Positions 62,417 through 64,000 of a DNA stretch of 64,000 nt are shown here, in pieces. The translations under genes were made by a program, and so were the position numbers. The DNA lies in assembly GCF_022496765.1 (NCBI RefSeq), contig NZ_VANV01000014.1, forward strand, positions 118,571-182,570, in the 5' to 3' direction. Under the pieces are notes generated by a model, which saw only the letters and a program-made list of their open reading frames with translations, did no database searches and was not told the origin of the DNA. The DNA is from Acidaminobacter sp. JC074 (lineage in GTDB: Bacteria; Bacillota; Clostridia; Peptostreptococcales; Acidaminobacteraceae). Every line of letters begins with the position of its first letter. Position 1 is the stretch's first letter.

Positions 62417-63787
62417 ATGTCTGTAATTAATGTCACTTACCAGGAGAAAATTAGAATAGAATCATACTACTCTGTACTTAATGAAGTCGCAGACTTCTGG
62501 TCACGTTTATCACGTAAACTTTTCGTTGATTTAGCATGTAAAAAAATGAAAAGAAATCAACTTAAAAAGAAATACATATCAGAATATGGCATACTTGCTA
62601 GACAGTTTAATAGTATGTATTGTTATATAAGTGGACTTATAGATTCAAGGATAGAGTTGATGAATGATGAGATTTCTGATAAGAAAATGCGTCTTGAGTT
62701 TTTAACAAAGGACATACAAAGAGTTAAATTAGAAAGTAAAGAAATTGGTTTGACTTTAAAGGACCTAAAACAATCGGATACACATTTTAAAGATCTTGTG
62801 AAAGAAAAGAAGCAATTAGATCGTAATATACATTATAAAAAACGTAAATTAGGCAATCTTCAACACAAACTAACGAAACTTGAAAATGATTTGGATGATG
62901 GCATTATAAGGGTCTGCTTTGGCACTAAAAAGCTCTTCAAGAAGCAATTTAAGCCATCTTCTTTATCCCATAGTGAATGGAAACAAGAATGGGTAAATGC
63001 TCGGAATCATATGTTTTTCTGTATTGGATCGAAAGATGAAGTAAATGGTAACCAAAACTGTAGATATTCTGGAGATGAGTTGAAGCTTAGGATGCCGAGA
63101 TGTTTAGAAGAAAAATATGGACAATATTTGACTATTAAGGACGTTGACTTCAATTATGGTAACGAAATGATGGAAAAAATAACTCAGCATTATGGCTATC
63201 GTGTAAATAAAGGCTTTAAAACTGAAAAGATTTATCAAGCAGTATCTTATAGATTCATAAGAAAAAGAGATATATGGTATGTCCATGCATCACTTGAATA
63301 TGAAGCACCAAAAGAAGTTACAAGTCCCTTTGTAGGGGCATTGGGTGTCGATTTCAATGTCAATCATCTTAATTGTTATCATGTAGATAGATATGGAAAT
63401 CCAATAAATCATTTTACATTAAAGTATGAAATGTATTCAAAATCATCTGATCAAATAAAAGACATGTTAAACAAAGTAGCTGTAGATATTACGAATTATG
63501 CTGAAATCAATGGTTTAATGGTTGTCATTGAAAATCTAGATTTTAAGCATAAAAAACTTTATCTTAGAAGACAGACAAAAAAGTATAAACGTATGTTATC
63601 AGGATTTCCATTTGTTAAGTATATGAATGCTATAGAAAGTAGATGTTTAAGACGAGGTGTAGCATTTAAGTATGTCAATCCAAAAAATACTTCAAAAGAA
63701 GGAAAAAAAGTGATGAAAAGATTAGGTTGCTCTTCACATGATGCAGCAGCTTATAAAATAGCAAGAAAAGGACTCAGATACAAGTAA
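62417..63787 (+). CDS. TnpB-like RNA-guided nuclease (OrfB), zinc-finger-less
   Basis: A 456-residue TnpB relative. Residues 1-180 are charged with a coiled coil (about 85-165). The RuvC residues are present: D312 in GALGVDFNVN, E372 in MVVIENLDF and D442 in SSHDAAAYKIA. The stretch between them (FKYVNPKNTSKEGKKVMKRLGC) lacks the two CxxC pairs of the usual TnpB zinc finger. The start has AAGGAG upstream with a ten-base gap. Known TnpB proteins cut DNA guided by an RNA from the element's right end. Retained catalytic triad suggests activity; the missing zinc finger is a feature of one OrfB subgroup. Confidence 0.86.
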   Translation: MSVINVTYQEKIRIESYYSVLNEVADFWSRLSRKLFVDLACKKMKRNQLKKKYISEYGILARQFNSMYCYISGLIDSRIELMNDEISDKKMRLEFLTKDIQRVKLESKEIGLTLKDLKQSDTHFKDLVKEKKQLDRNIHYKKRKLGNLQHKLTKLENDLDDGIIRVCFGTKKLFKKQFKPSSLSHSEWKQEWVNARNHMFFCIGSKDEVNGNQNCRYSGDELKLRMPRCLEEKYGQYLTIKDVDFNYGNEMMEKITQHYGYRVNKGFKTEKIYQAVSYRFIRKRDIWYVHASLEYEAPKEVTSPFVGALGVDFNVNHLNCYHVDRYGNPINHFTLKYEMYSKSSDQIKDMLNKVAVDITNYAEINGLMVVIENLDFKHKKLYLRRQTKKYKRMLSGFPFVKYMNAIESRCLRRGVAFKYVNPKNTSKEGKKVMKRLGCSSHDAAAYKIARKGLRYK

Positions 63788-64000
63788 TAACAACTGATTC
63801 TACGGCACCCACTGACCGCTTGTAAAGATGGGCTCTGTATATGTAGAGAGCAATGTGGCATGTGTACAATCAGAAAGAAATGACATAATACATATAATGA
63901 CATAAGATCGGCTTTAACAAGGCGTTTGGGGCATTCTTACTGAGATACGATCCCATTCTGTAGGCGAGATTCCTACACGATACAAAGGAGAGCCGTGGCC
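63788..64000 (+). ncRNA. Candidate omega (guide) RNA region at the right end of the element
   Basis: No gene. The stretch holds GCTCT-N10-AGAGC (about 63831-63850), a direct repeat AATGACATAA (63879-63888, 63896-63905) and a hairpin TGTAGG-CGAGATT-CCTACA (63959-63977). It begins at the tnpB stop, where omega RNAs of IS200/IS605 elements lie. The 3' end and guide are beyond the window. Confidence 0.5.

Larger units (their letters stand above)
62126..64000 (+). mobile_element. IS200/IS605-type (IS1341-like) element, right end outside window
   Basis: Inserted in the aldehyde dehydrogenase gene. The left boundary lies between about 62123 and 62145, where the homology stops. It contains one tnpB gene and no TnpA tyrosine transposase in the visible part, so it is non-autonomous as seen. 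The left 290 bases carry no gene but a promoter; the last 210 bases look like structured RNA. No inverted repeats are visible, as expected for this family. Confidence 0.78.

Noticed and set aside
62417..63787. A CRISPR-associated Cas12-type effector
   Set aside because: Size, position in an insertion sequence and absence of any repeat array fit TnpB, not Cas12.

Overview
The window looks like chromosome of a low-GC, anaerobic Firmicute of the class Clostridia. The reasons are the AT-rich sequence with strong GGAGG ribosome sites, the acpS-alr-antitoxin-mazF block familiar from Bacillus and Clostridia, the oxygen-sensitive class III ribonucleotide reductase (NrdD/NrdG), AddAB instead of RecBCD, and many ferredoxin, Fe-S and flavin proteins with no respiratory oxidase. 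The genus cannot be fixed from the sequence alone. No rRNA, tRNA or CRISPR array was seen.

Layout. 0-3.5 kb: mazF (cut by the window edge), a short antitoxin, alr, acpS and a biotin-less carboxyltransferase, all on the minus strand. 3.7-9.0 kb: an nrdD-nrdG-ABC exporter operon. 9.1-17.5 kb: a corrinoid adenosyltransferase, an EamA transporter and addBA. 17.6-20.6 kb: a MotA/MotB-like stator pair not linked to flagella, a 66-residue orphan and a TPR lipoprotein. 20.7-26.7 kb: a maltose-type sugar ABC operon with an unusual MalF (long coiled-coil front end) and a promoter region carrying several LacI/CcpA-like palindromes. 27.3-42 kb: MarR-controlled flavin reductase, orphan peptide-type binding protein, LUD protein, two tandem aldo/keto reductase-ferredoxin fusions with an ankyrin lipoprotein, threonine dehydrogenase, LtrA, a MATE exporter, flavodoxin, SDR, a LysM-hydrolase and a lipoprotein.

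42-60.4 kb is the most distinctive part: a dense flavin/redox island made of two partly parallel modules. Each has an AraC regulator, a 95-residue ABM-type monooxygenase, a cysteine-bearing flavodoxin-type reductase, a large Old Yellow Enzyme-type ene-reductase, a flavin-reductase-like protein and a MarR regulator. Module 1 also holds a split NosR/NapH-like electron-transfer pair, a nitroreductase, a cupin, and a SirTM-sirtuin plus zinc-macrodomain pair, which are the writer and eraser of a known type of protein ADP-ribosylation. The simplest reading is a response to quinones, electrophiles or related reactive compounds; this is inference.

Two shared regulatory signatures tie the accessory genes together. 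One is AATAATGTTCAA followed after exactly 21 bases by a -10 box, found in front of four redox transcription units (31, 32, 45 and 59 kb) with a fifth near-match at 38.7 kb. The other is the palindrome GTTCAA-N2-TTGAAC near the MATE and SDR genes, once lying exactly in the 17-base spacer of a promoter. In addition, the promoters of the first ene-reductase and of the NmrA-like operon share a gap-free 67-base block. The window ends in an IS200/IS605-type element whose TnpB lacks the usual zinc finger and which has cut off the start of an aldehyde dehydrogenase gene.
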